From NCBI GenBank assembly GCA_030631415.1, contig DAOVLE010000058.1, forward strand, positions 1-23,509: DNA of 23,509 nucleotides. Direction: 5' to 3'. Shown one piece after another: positions 1 to 6,901 of this stretch. The translations under genes were made by a program, and so were the position numbers. This DNA is from JAAEQG01 sp023133475 (GTDB lineage Bacteria; Planctomycetota; Phycisphaerae; UBA1845). The notes under the pieces are model-generated. The model was not told where the DNA came from, ran no database searches, and worked only from the letters and a program-made list of their open reading frames with translations. Numbering within the stretch: the stretch's first letter is position 1; each line of letters starts with the position of its first letter.

Positions 1-30
1 GGAATGGAGAATGGAGAATTGAGAGTATAC

Positions 31-321
31 ATTCAGTAAACCCGTGGTGAGGAGGCAACAAGGCAACAAGGCAACAAGGCAACGAGGCAACGAGGCAACG
101 AGGCAACGAGGCAACCTCAGGCATGCCGTCGCGCTAGGCCCGGCATTTATGCCGGGTGAGAAGGCCGAACGAAGAACCCCCCACGTTCCGCCCCGCCGCC
201 TTCGGCGGCGGGGCGGAACGGGAGGCAAAGGCAACCACTCCAATACCCGGCATAAATGCCGGGCCTAGCGCAAGCCTGCCGCCACGAAAACCACGCTATT
301 CCGCATACGGGTTTACTGAAT
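31..321. repeat. Nested palindromic element
   Basis: A perfect 15-bp inverted pair bounds this stretch: ATTCAGTAAACCCGT at 31-45 and its complement at 307-321. Inside it is a second perfect 27-bp inverted pair, 131-157 with 245-271, and each of those arms is itself a palindrome around GGCATTTATGCC. At the centre is a perfect 17-bp stem, 184-200 with 204-220, with a 3-nt loop. No credible protein is encoded. It looks like a small non-autonomous repeat element. The end sequence TCAGTAAACCCGTG recurs near 10838-10851. Confidence 0.75.
53..115. repeat. 8-bp tandem repeat, eight copies
   Basis: The unit AGGCAACA (three copies) changes to AGGCAACG (four copies) and ends in a partial copy. The array has no spacers and lies inside the nested palindromic element, just inside its left end. 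It is a simple-sequence array, and no function can be read from it. Confidence 0.85.
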
Positions 322-574
322 ATTTACAATGGAGAAAATTGAAAATGGGATGGGAGACATTGTCGTTGTATACACACGTCGGTGTTTAGCCGCGACAAAC
401 CCGTCGCTTGCGCTCTGGGCTCGGATGATTTCCTTTCTCTATTCCTCTGTTCTGAAAAAACCTCACGCAGAGGTGTAGAGTTCCCTGTAGGGTGGGTGGA
501 GCTTCGCGGAGCGAAGCGTAACCCACCACGCCGACTCGGAACTTGGAACTCGGGTAACTCTTCAGTCGCGTGCA

Positions 575-699
575 GTAGGGTCCGCTGTGAGTTTGGGAAT
601 TTACCTCCGAACCAGCCATTTGACCCTCAATAACAGCCCAGAACCAAAGGTTTTTGGAAACGATTGACAATTTATTCCCAAACTCAGGGCGGATCCTAC
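575..699. repeat. 125-bp element with 26-bp inverted ends
   Basis: The arms 575-600 and 674-699 are inverted copies matching at 23 of 26 positions. They begin GTAGG(G/A)TCCGC and end GAGTTTGGGAAT. The interior is about 73 bp with no ORF. The complement of the outer sequence GTAGGGTCCGCTGTG also occurs near 6391-6405, so the end is dispersed. This is consistent with a very short MITE-like element. Confidence 0.6.
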
Positions 700-720
700 G
701 GACTCGGACCTTCTCGAAAC

Positions 721-726
721 TATAAT
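721..726 (+). promoter_or_regulatory. Possible -10 box for the protease cluster
   Basis: TATAAT is a perfect sigma-70-type -10 hexamer, 78 bp upstream of the ATG at 805. There is no matching -35 hexamer 16-18 bp upstream. The TTGACA at 664-669 is far too distant to pair with it. This is a weak call based on one hexamer. Confidence 0.25.
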
Positions 727-804
727 GATAGAGGGAAGCCTGTGGCCTGCGCAGCCGGGCGCACGAAACTATCGGACGCGCTTCTTCTCAAGGAGGATTT
801 CGAC

Positions 805-1182
805 ATGGCCCCGCGGAACAACGTAATCGGCATCATGAGCATCATGTTGCTGGTGTGCACTGGTTTGGGCTACGCACAGCTTTCAGGGGTGGGACTCTCT
901 GGCCAGGATGCCACGAAGAGCGGACACGTGGCCAAACCGACCGGGGAACACGGCGCTCAGCCGGGCGGCGCGGCATCGTCGACTGAGCCGCGGCGGGACG
1001 ATAGTTCGATGTCGGCCGACGGCCGCATCGCTCCGGAGGTTTACACTGAGGTTGAAATGTGCCCCGAGGGCACACCTTACGTCGATGACGTCCGTCACGG
1101 TATCGATATGGCTGCGATCACTATTGCCGCTAGCGGGGTACTACCCCGTGTCCCGACTCAGTCGCGAGGAGGTGTTTTATGA
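805..1182 (+). pseudogene. Internally deleted subtilase remnant, secreted
   Basis: This 125-residue ORF starts at ATG 805 behind the strong ribosome site AGGAGG (791-796) and has a clear signal peptide (about residues 1-26, ending near GYAQ). A Ser/Gly-rich linker follows, then the segment VYTEVEMCPEGTPYV, which is nearly the same as the mature N-terminus of the two subtilases downstream. DNA 1047-1083 is identical to 2381-2417. Directly after it the protein jumps to DDVRHGIDMAAI and SGV, which aligns with the catalytic His block DDVGHGTYMAAI of the full-length protease. The propeptide repeats and catalytic Asp are therefore missing. The remnant cannot be an active protease. It ends in ATGA overlapping the next gene and carries that gene's ribosome site. 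Residual function as a leader peptide or for translational coupling is possible but unproven. Confidence 0.7.
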
Positions 1183-2144
1183 ACGTCAAGTGTCTGTCGG
1201 CGGGTTTGCTCATGCTGGAGGCTGCGATGGGCCTGGCCGAGCCCCTGCGTGTGCCGGTGACGGTGGATCCGAACGACCCGGAGAAGAAACGGACCATCAT
1301 CCCCCGGGAGGAAAGAGAGCAGCTCGGGTTGGCGCCGCACACCTGGGCCGGGGTGGTCGATCCGCAGGCCTACGCCACGCTGAAGAGGCAGCACGAGATA
1401 CTCGAGAGGCTGAACAAAGCCAGGACCGATGATGCCCATATGATCCTGTTCGCCATGGACATGGGGTTTCCGGGGAGTGTTTACGTGCAAGTGCTGTTGA
1501 AGCACGACGCTGACGGCCAGGTGGACTCCGAGGAGAACCGGGCCGCGATCCGGGAGACGCAGCACCGGGTCCTGCGCAGCCTCACGGCGGCGGAGTTTCG
1601 CGTCCAGCAGCTTTTCGAGAAGGCGCCGGGCTTTGTAGGTTATGCCAGCAAGGAGGCGCTTGACAAGCTGGCCACGAATTCGCACGTGGCCGGCGTCTGT
1701 CCGGATGACCAGCCGCTGCCGCAGAAACCCAAGACCATCTACCAGAACGATCTTCCGCCCGCCAAGCCTGGTGAAGCGGCCGACGAGCCGGGTGTAGCCG
1801 AGGGGAGAGTCGATGCTGATGTCTATCGCGCACTCAGTTTGACGGACCGGGTCCAGGTGACGGTCAGTCTTGGAGATCACCTGCTCCCCCGGCGCACGGA
1901 CGTGCCTGCGGACGTGTGGGCCCGCGACAGGCTGCGCAGTGAAGCGGCCAGGCAGGCCCGGGACCGGTTCCTGGCAGGCTTCAACGCCGACGAATTTCGG
2001 GCACGGAGCGTATTTGTGGACCGCCCGGTTATCCGCGCGTTGGTCAACCGAGAGGGGGTTGAGAAACTCGGGCAGCACTCCGACGTGCGTGGAGTCCAGT
2101 TGGAGCAAGTTGTTTACTTTACGCCCCCAAAGCGTTCCCGGTAG
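1179..2144 (+). CDS. Secreted protein with two I9-like propeptide domains and no protease domain
   Basis: This 321-residue protein has a signal peptide (about 1-20, ending near GLAEP). Two copies of a propeptide-like (inhibitor I9-like) fold follow. The first runs from VYVQVLLKHD through RETQHRVLRSL, EFRVQQLFEK and ALDKLATNSHVAGV; the second from VQVTVSLGDH through ARQARDRFLAGF, EFRARSVF and GVEKLGQHSDVRGV. The pattern (beta strand, helix, strand, 'EF-R' strand, helix, 'xxVxGV' strand) matches the propeptide repeats of the neighbouring subtilases but is more diverged. No catalytic domain follows. In subtilases such domains assist folding and inhibit the enzyme, so a stand-alone inhibitor or chaperone role is plausible but inferred. 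The start has AGGAGG at 1167-1172 and overlaps the preceding ORF by 4 nt. An Ala/Pro/Glu-rich linker separates the two domains. Confidence 0.65.
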   Translation: MNVKCLSAGLLMLEAAMGLAEPLRVPVTVDPNDPEKKRTIIPREEREQLGLAPHTWAGVVDPQAYATLKRQHEILERLNKARTDDAHMILFAMDMGFPGSVYVQVLLKHDADGQVDSEENRAAIRETQHRVLRSLTAAEFRVQQLFEKAPGFVGYASKEALDKLATNSHVAGVCPDDQPLPQKPKTIYQNDLPPAKPGEAADEPGVAEGRVDADVYRALSLTDRVQVTVSLGDHLLPRRTDVPADVWARDRLRSEAARQARDRFLAGFNADEFRARSVFVDRPVIRALVNREGVEKLGQHSDVRGVQLEQVVYFTPPKRSR

Positions 2145-2181
2145 AGCGGTAGACGCGCCGCCTGATGATGGAGGACACACC

Positions 2182-2277
2182 ATGCGCAGAGTAACTGTTG
2201 CGATCAGCGTAATTGCCCTCGCGGCCGGGGTTGCGCTTGACGCCAGGATTCTTACAATCAAGGAGATTCGCACATGA
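2182..2277 (+). pseudogene. Tiny hybrid ORF: signal peptide joined to subtilase stub
   Basis: This 31-codon ORF has ATG 2182, 7 nt after GGAGG (2170-2174), and opens with a good signal-peptide sequence (MRRVTVAISVIALAAG). From about 2228 it continues into GVALDARILTIKEIRT, the same stub that ends the truncated subtilase at 3500 and corresponds to GVAPDAKILPVKV in the intact catalytic domain. It therefore appears to be a fusion of a secretion signal to the left edge of the 1223-bp tandem unit. Its last codons contain the ribosome site AAGGAG (2260-2265) and overlap the next start by ATGA. It may act only to couple translation. Confidence 0.55.
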
Positions 2278-4673
2278 AACTGAATGGAAAAATGCTTTGG
2301 ATTGCCGGTCTCGTGCCGGTGTTGTGTCCCGGTTTCGGTTTTGGCCAGGCCAGGGAACGTGTCGACCCGGTGGTCTACAGTGAGGTTGAAATGTGCCCCG
2401 AGGGCACACCTTACGTCATCGTCATTCTGAAGCCCGTAGGCCAAGAGGTGCCCACGCCGGAGCAAAAAAGAACCTTGGTCAGGGAGACCCAGGACAAAGT
2501 GCTGGCCAACATGGCGCCGGGGGAGTTCGAGGTCGCTTATCGGTTTGAAACCGCCGCGATGCTGATCGGGCAGGTCAATGCCGCCGGGCTCGCCAAACTG
2601 GCGGCCAACCCGGAGGTGCTCGGGGTGCAGCGGGGCAAAATCGGACCTGATGTTTTCGCCAAGCTTCAGAGCAGTGCCGAGGGTATCGTCCACGTCACCG
2701 TGACTCTGAAGCCGGTGGGCCAAGAAGTCCCCACGCCGGAGCAAAGAAAGGCTTCTATCAAGAAAGTCCAGGACAAAGTGCTGGGCGAAATGGCGCCGAG
2801 GGAGTTCAAGGTCGGGTATCGATTTGAAACCGATGCGATGCTGATCGGCCACGTCAACGCCGCCGGGCTGGCCAAGCTGGCGGGTGACCCCAGTGTCGTC
2901 TCGGTCGAGCGGAGCAAGATCGAAGCTGACGTCTTTCCCAAGCTCCAAAGCAGCGCCGACGGTACGGTTCGCGTCTCCATGCAGCTGACGCCCGTGGGCC
3001 GGGGGGCGCCCACACGGGAGCAAAAAAAAGCCCTGGTAAAAGAGATTCAAGACAGGGTTCTCGGCAAATTGGCACCGGGGGAATTCAAAATCGGAGGATA
3101 TCGGCGTTCAAATACCGCATACTTGAGGGGCCACATCAACGCCGCCGGGCTGGCCAAGCTGGCGACTGACTCAGATGTCCTCGCCGTGTGGGTGCCCAGT
3201 ATGTTTGTCGAACCGCACTTGAATGAAAGCGTCCCCTTTATCAGGGCGGATCAGGTACATGGAATTGGTTACACAGGAGCAGGGGTAACGGTGGCGGTCC
3301 TGGACACGGGTGTCGATTGCTCGCACCCTGACGTTCAAGGGAGTTGCGTGGGCGGGGCGGCAACGTTCCTCGGAGGGTGGCCTAGAGGTGGAGCTGAAGA
3401 CGACGTAGGTCACGGGACTTACATGGCTGCAATCATTACGGCGGATAACGGGGTCGCGCTTGACGCCAGGATTCTTACAATCAAGGAGATTCGCACATGA
3501 AACTGAACGGAAAAATGCTTTGGATTGCCGGTCTCGTGCCGGTGTTGTGTCCCGGTTTCGGTTTTGGCCAAGCCAGGGAACGTGTCGACCCGGTGGTTTA
3601 CAGTGAGGTTGAAATGTGCCCCGAGGGCACACCTTCCGTCATCGTCATTCTGAAGCCCGTAGACCCAGAGGTGCCCACGCCGGAGCAAAAAAGAACCGTG
3701 GTCAGGGAGACCCAGGACAAAGTGCTGGCCAAAATGGCGCCGGGCGAGTTCGAGGTCACTTATCGGTTTGAAACTGCCGCGATGCTGGTCGGCCATGTCA
3801 ACGCCGCCGGGCTCACCAAACTGGCCACCGATCCCGATGTCGTTGCGGTCAGCCCGAACAAGATCGAACCCGATGTTTTCGCCAAGCTTCAGAGCAGTGC
3901 CGAGAGTACCGTGTACGTCAACGTAACTCTGAGGGCTGTAGACCCAGAAGTGCCCACGCCGGAGCAAAGAGCAGCCCTGGTCAGGAAGATCCAGGACGGT
4001 GTGCTGGCCAGGATGGCGACGGGCGAGTTCAAGATCGCTTATCGATTTGAAACCGTCGCGATGATGATCGGGCACGTCAACGCCGCCGGGCTCGCCAAAT
4101 TTGCAGTTGACCCCGATGTTGTCTGGGTCGAGCGGAGCAGAATCAAACCTGATGTTTTCGCCAAGCTCCAAAGTAGCGCGGATGGTACGGTTCGCGTCTC
4201 CGTGCAGCTGATGCTCGTGGCCCGGGGGGCACCCACACTGCAGGAAAAAATGGCTTTGATCAAAGAAGTGCAGGATAGCGTCCTGGGCAAGTTGGCGCCG
4301 GGCGAATTCAAACTCGGATCCCGGTGTTTTTCGATTGGCCCGTACTTGAGGGGGCACATCAACGCTGCCGGGCTGGCCAAGCTGGCGACTGACTCAGATG
4401 TCCTCGCCGTGTGGGTGCCCAGTCTGTTTGCCGAACCGCACTTGAATGAAAGCGTCCCCTTTATCAGGGCGGATCAGGTACATGGACTGGGTTACACAGG
4501 AGCAGCAATAACGGTGGCGGTCCTGGACACGGGTGTCGATTGCTCGCACCCTGACGTTCAAGGGAGTTGCGTGGGCGGGGCTGCAACGTTCCTCGAAGGG
4601 TGGGCTAGAGGTGGAGCCGAAGACGACGTCGGTCACGGGACTTATATGGCTGCAATCATCACCGCGGAAAACG
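2228..4673 (+). repeat. Two in-phase 1223-bp tandem units
   Basis: Landmarks recur at an exact 1223-bp offset. The GGGT(T/C)GCGCTTGACGCCAGG stub lies at 2228 and 3451, the starts MKLNGKMLW lie at 2274 and 3497, and the homologous but diverged GGGTGGCCCCTGACGC lies at 4674. Each unit covers the stub, ribosome site, signal peptide, three propeptide repeats and the Asp and His blocks of the catalytic domain. Copies differ by substitutions with no net change in length. The downstream unit reads on into the complete catalytic domain. The upstream unit ends at the junction and is truncated. Confidence 0.85.
2274..3500 (+). CDS. Truncated subtilase (S8): three propeptide repeats, Asp and His only
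   Basis: This 408-residue protein starts at ATG 2274 with AAGGAG 8 nt upstream. Signal peptide about 1-25. Three I9-like repeats of about 78 residues follow, each with TPEQ(K/R), a helix ending VQDKVL or IQDRVL, an EF-V or EF-I strand and NAAGLAKLA. The S8 catalytic domain begins near residue 325 with AVLDTGVD (catalytic Asp) and DDVGHGTYMAAI (catalytic His). It then stops at GVALDARILTIKEIRT, before the oxyanion and Ser regions. It cannot be an active serine peptidase by itself. It overlaps the full-length paralogue by ATGA, and its last codons hold that gene's ribosome site. The ORF is open and its repeats are well conserved, so the product may still be made, perhaps as a secreted inhibitor-like or decoy protein. 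That is inference; a decaying duplicate is equally possible. Confidence 0.75.
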   Translation: MKLNGKMLWIAGLVPVLCPGFGFGQARERVDPVVYSEVEMCPEGTPYVIVILKPVGQEVPTPEQKRTLVRETQDKVLANMAPGEFEVAYRFETAAMLIGQVNAAGLAKLAANPEVLGVQRGKIGPDVFAKLQSSAEGIVHVTVTLKPVGQEVPTPEQRKASIKKVQDKVLGEMAPREFKVGYRFETDAMLIGHVNAAGLAKLAGDPSVVSVERSKIEADVFPKLQSSADGTVRVSMQLTPVGRGAPTREQKKALVKEIQDRVLGKLAPGEFKIGGYRRSNTAYLRGHINAAGLAKLATDSDVLAVWVPSMFVEPHLNESVPFIRADQVHGIGYTGAGVTVAVLDTGVDCSHPDVQGSCVGGAATFLGGWPRGGAEDDVGHGTYMAAIITADNGVALDARILTIKEIRT

Positions 4674-6346
4674 GGGTGGCCCCTGACGCTAAGATTCTTC
4701 CAGTCAAGGTCATGAATGCAAGTGGGGGTGGTTCCCTAGGCGACATCGCTGATGCTATACGTTATGTCGTGCGCACGAAGGACACGCATCCCAATCTGCG
4801 TGTCATTAACCTCAGTTTTGGCATGGGGGGGCTGCTGCTCGCCGCATGTCCTCCCTGCGACGCCTTCCATCCGGAAATTCAGGACGTTGCAAATGCACTC
4901 GATGAGGCTAAGGGTGCGGGAATCGTGGCCTTTGCTTCATCTGGTATGGACGGCGACTGCGGTAGAATAGTTGTTCCTGCGTGTGTTGCTTCTGCCGTCG
5001 CGGTGACGGGCGTGTACGACCAGACCATTCCGTTTCCAGGTGTGGAATATGGTGGCATATGCCAAGATCTTGCACCGCAACCGCACCTGGTGATGTGTAT
5101 ATCAAACCGGGCTACTGTTGGTTGCGATCAGCTTGGGGCCCCAGGTTTGGACATTCTCATCAATCAGCCGCCACCTGGTGCGCCCACGTGGGGCACATCC
5201 CACGCCGTCGCTCATGCGTCGGGGGTCGCTGCGTTGATGATTGAGAAGGCCGGGTGTCCGGGCCTTTCGCCGGATCAGATCGCCCAGATTATGGACATAA
5301 CGGGAACCGAGTTCATAATCGCGGGCATCTCCTGCCCGGGTGACGAGGTCCCGAGTAGTATCAACGCCCTCGACGCAATAGACTTCTTCACTGGATCGTG
5401 CTCAGCCTTGGGGCACCCTGCCTGTAATGGTGACGTTACTCTGATTGATTTTGCTATCCTCATCGAATGCATTACCGGCCCAGGTCAGCCAATTATTCCT
5501 GGCCAGTGTCAGTGTGTTGACTATCCCGAAGGGGGGCGAGACGATGGCGATGGGGACGTTGACCTGAGAGACTTCGCAGCCTTCCAACGGGATTTCACCG
5601 GTTGGTCGGACGGCGCCTGTTGCCATGCTGACGGCAGTTGCACCGACGGGACACCGCCGGAGTGCTTCGCCAGCAACGGCCTATATCAAGGAAACGGAAC
5701 GACGTGTGCGTCTACGGATTGTCCGTTGCCCAACTGGGGGGCCTGCTGCGATCCGGACGATGAAACCTGCACCGAAGGCACCGAGGAAGATTGCGTCTGG
5801 GCCTGGGGGCTTTATCAAGGACACGGAACAACCTGCGCGACCACCATCTGCCCGACGGGACGATACCGCAATACGATCGATCCGCTGGAGGTGTACATCC
5901 CTTCGGGGTCGGGCATGCGGCTTGGCGACGACATCACACTTTCCGGGGGCGGGGGTGGAGAACTGGCTTTTTATGACCTCGGGGTTTACGGTGGCGGCGG
6001 CGGAGACTTTGACGTGACTGCGGGCCTTTATACGGACTGCCCGGGCAATGGCGGCACTCTCATCCCCGGCACTGAGTTCACCTGGCTCGATAACTACGAC
6101 GGCGCCAGCCCTGTCTTCCTACAAGCCTCCTTCGATCCTCTGGTTACGATCCCTCATTCATTCTGGATGGTGGTCACGTTTTCGACATCACAGGCCGGCT
6201 GGTTCCGTGCCGAGGAGGCGGAAACCGGGTTCACCGCCGACCTCTTTGGACGGAACAACCCACCTTGGGTATGCAATTACTGGTGGGGTGGGCCTCCCAA
6301 TCCCTACGCGGGCTTCTGGGCCAACATAGGGTGCGTCGAGCCATAG
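3497..6346 (+). CDS. Secreted multidomain subtilase (S8) with three propeptide repeats and dockerin-like tail
   Basis: This 949-residue protein has: signal peptide 1-25; I9-like propeptide repeats at about 45-122, 137-215 and 231-310; an S8 catalytic domain at about 325-625 with Asp344 (DTGVD), His380 (GHGTYM) and Ser568 (GTSHAVAHASGVAAL); a dockerin-like segment at about 640-702 (CNGDVTLIDFA, DGDGDVDLRDFAAFQ); two Cys-rich repeats at about 707 and 747 (GACC, C-DGT or C-EGT, GLYQG-GTTCA); and a Gly-rich beta-type C-terminal domain at about 786-949. The usual oxyanion Asn of the AAGN block is Met484 (ASSGMDG). Most subtilases have one propeptide, so three is unusual. The protein is probably exported and degrades extracellular protein or acts on surface proteins. 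Dockerin-like segments in planctomycetes may mediate Ca-dependent association, but the partner is unknown. AAGGAG (3483-3488) fixes the start. Confidence 0.9.
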   Translation: MKLNGKMLWIAGLVPVLCPGFGFGQARERVDPVVYSEVEMCPEGTPSVIVILKPVDPEVPTPEQKRTVVRETQDKVLAKMAPGEFEVTYRFETAAMLVGHVNAAGLTKLATDPDVVAVSPNKIEPDVFAKLQSSAESTVYVNVTLRAVDPEVPTPEQRAALVRKIQDGVLARMATGEFKIAYRFETVAMMIGHVNAAGLAKFAVDPDVVWVERSRIKPDVFAKLQSSADGTVRVSVQLMLVARGAPTLQEKMALIKEVQDSVLGKLAPGEFKLGSRCFSIGPYLRGHINAAGLAKLATDSDVLAVWVPSLFAEPHLNESVPFIRADQVHGLGYTGAAITVAVLDTGVDCSHPDVQGSCVGGAATFLEGWARGGAEDDVGHGTYMAAIITAENGVAPDAKILPVKVMNASGGGSLGDIADAIRYVVRTKDTHPNLRVINLSFGMGGLLLAACPPCDAFHPEIQDVANALDEAKGAGIVAFASSGMDGDCGRIVVPACVASAVAVTGVYDQTIPFPGVEYGGICQDLAPQPHLVMCISNRATVGCDQLGAPGLDILINQPPPGAPTWGTSHAVAHASGVAALMIEKAGCPGLSPDQIAQIMDITGTEFIIAGISCPGDEVPSSINALDAIDFFTGSCSALGHPACNGDVTLIDFAILIECITGPGQPIIPGQCQCVDYPEGGRDDGDGDVDLRDFAAFQRDFTGWSDGACCHADGSCTDGTPPECFASNGLYQGNGTTCASTDCPLPNWGACCDPDDETCTEGTEEDCVWAWGLYQGHGTTCATTICPTGRYRNTIDPLEVYIPSGSGMRLGDDITLSGGGGGELAFYDLGVYGGGGGDFDVTAGLYTDCPGNGGTLIPGTEFTWLDNYDGASPVFLQASFDPLVTIPHSFWMVVTFSTSQAGWFRAEEAETGFTADLFGRNNPPWVCNYWWGGPPNPYAGFWANIGCVEP

Positions 6347-6379
6347 GTAGCCTGTTGCGATCCGGACGACGGGAGTTGC
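6347..6379 (+). other. In-frame Cys-rich repeat remnant after the stop
   Basis: Immediately after TAG 6344-6346 the same frame reads VACCDPDDGSC, matching the start of the two Cys-rich repeats inside the subtilase (GACCDPDDETC). The repeat then breaks off into dispersed repeat DNA at about 6380. Either the protein once continued past the present stop, or a repeat fragment was duplicated here. Confidence 0.55.
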
Positions 6380-6475
6380 CTGCGGTCCACACAGCGGACC
6401 CTACATCGCTCGGAACTCGGAACTGGGTTGGTGGGTTCCACCTCGCTCCGCGAGGTTCCACCCACCCTACGTGGC
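6380..6475. repeat. Composite dispersed repeats between convergent genes
   Basis: In order: a GGTCC/GGACC hairpin carrying CACAGCGGACCCTAC (also seen, inverted, at 575-589); a CGGAACT heptamer patch (6411-6424); and a hairpin at 6431-6465 with GTGGG/CCCAC outer arms and a CCTCG-CTCCG-CGAGG core. It lies between the ends of the convergent subtilase and thioredoxin-like genes, so it may stop transcription in both directions. No T-rich tail is present. Confidence 0.5.
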
Positions 6476-6492
6476 TGCCACCGTAAGCGGTG

Positions 6493-6900
6493 TCATTGGT
6501 TGAGTTTGGCCATCACCAAAAAGGCCAGGAATTGATCGATGTCCATAGGCCCATTGCCACGACGGAGGATTTCCCCGTAAGGTGAGATGACCATGAAGGA
6601 AGGGGCCTCCCGGAAACCCAATTCCGCCCCACGCTTCTTCTGGAAGGTGGCATCCATCCGTACCGACAACATGTTCTTCATCTGCTCCAGCACATCGTCG
6701 GAACGGAAGACGGTGCGGTCCATCCGGCTACAATCTTTGTTGAACGGCTGCCAGTAGGAGACCAGGACCAGCCGGCTCTGGCGGGCAGCCGCTTTCATGG
6801 TGTGGTCGAGGCTCATGCGCCAGTGCACCCGGCTGCACCCACCGCAAGCGGTGATGAGAGCAACGATAAGCAAGACGACTTGGGGACGGGCTCTGCTCAT
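6493..6900 (-). CDS. Thioredoxin-fold lipoprotein lacking the CxxC pair
   Basis: This 135-residue protein begins MSRARPQVVLLIVALITAC, a lipoprotein signal with a lipobox ending at Cys19, so it is probably anchored at a membrane facing the periplasm. The rest matches the thioredoxin-like / DUF255-like pattern: SYWQPFNKDCSRMDRTVF, where related proteins have a W-C-x-x-C-K-x-M-x-x-x-V-F block; then VRMDA; then a probable cis-Pro in REAPSFMVISPYGEIL. The first redox Cys is replaced by Gln and only one Cys remains (in KDC), so normal dithiol chemistry is not expected. The start is 1 nt past the stop of the MBL-fold gene, so the two are almost certainly co-transcribed. The start at 6900 was preferred because it places the signal at the N-terminus; the longer frame reads through the MBL gene. 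Confidence 0.65.
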   Translation of the reverse strand: MSRARPQVVLLIVALITACGGCSRVHWRMSLDHTMKAAARQSRLVLVSYWQPFNKDCSRMDRTVFRSDDVLEQMKNMLSVRMDATFQKKRGAELGFREAPSFMVISPYGEILRRGNGPMDIDQFLAFLVMAKLNQ

Positions 6901-6901
6901 G

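Larger units (their letters stand above)
322..804. other. Gene-free interval with dispersed repeats
   Basis: No convincing gene was found. It contains an A/G-rich heptamer-like stretch (about 329-350), a hairpin at 492-526 whose GTGGGT/ACCCAC arms enclose GCTTCGC-GGA-GCGAAGC, a GGAACT-type heptamer patch at about 534-553, a 125-bp element with inverted ends (575-699), and the leader of the first gene. Small ORFs across this interval run through the palindromes and resemble no protein. Confidence 0.6.

Noticed and set aside
53..115. Short CRISPR or phase-variation tract
   Set aside because: The 8-bp units have no spacers and do not lie in or before a credible gene.
664..669. TTGACA as a -35 box
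   Set aside because: No -10-like hexamer lies 16-18 bp downstream, and the TATAAT at 721 is over 50 bp away.
1158..3050. Long open frame (630 codons) on the minus strand
   Set aside because: It is the complement of the I9-repeat genes, has no ribosome site and repeats in step with them. Its openness follows from codon bias of the real plus-strand genes.
3419..4357. Minus-strand frame of 312 codons
   Set aside because: It mirrors the propeptide repeats of the plus-strand subtilase and has no protein-like features of its own.
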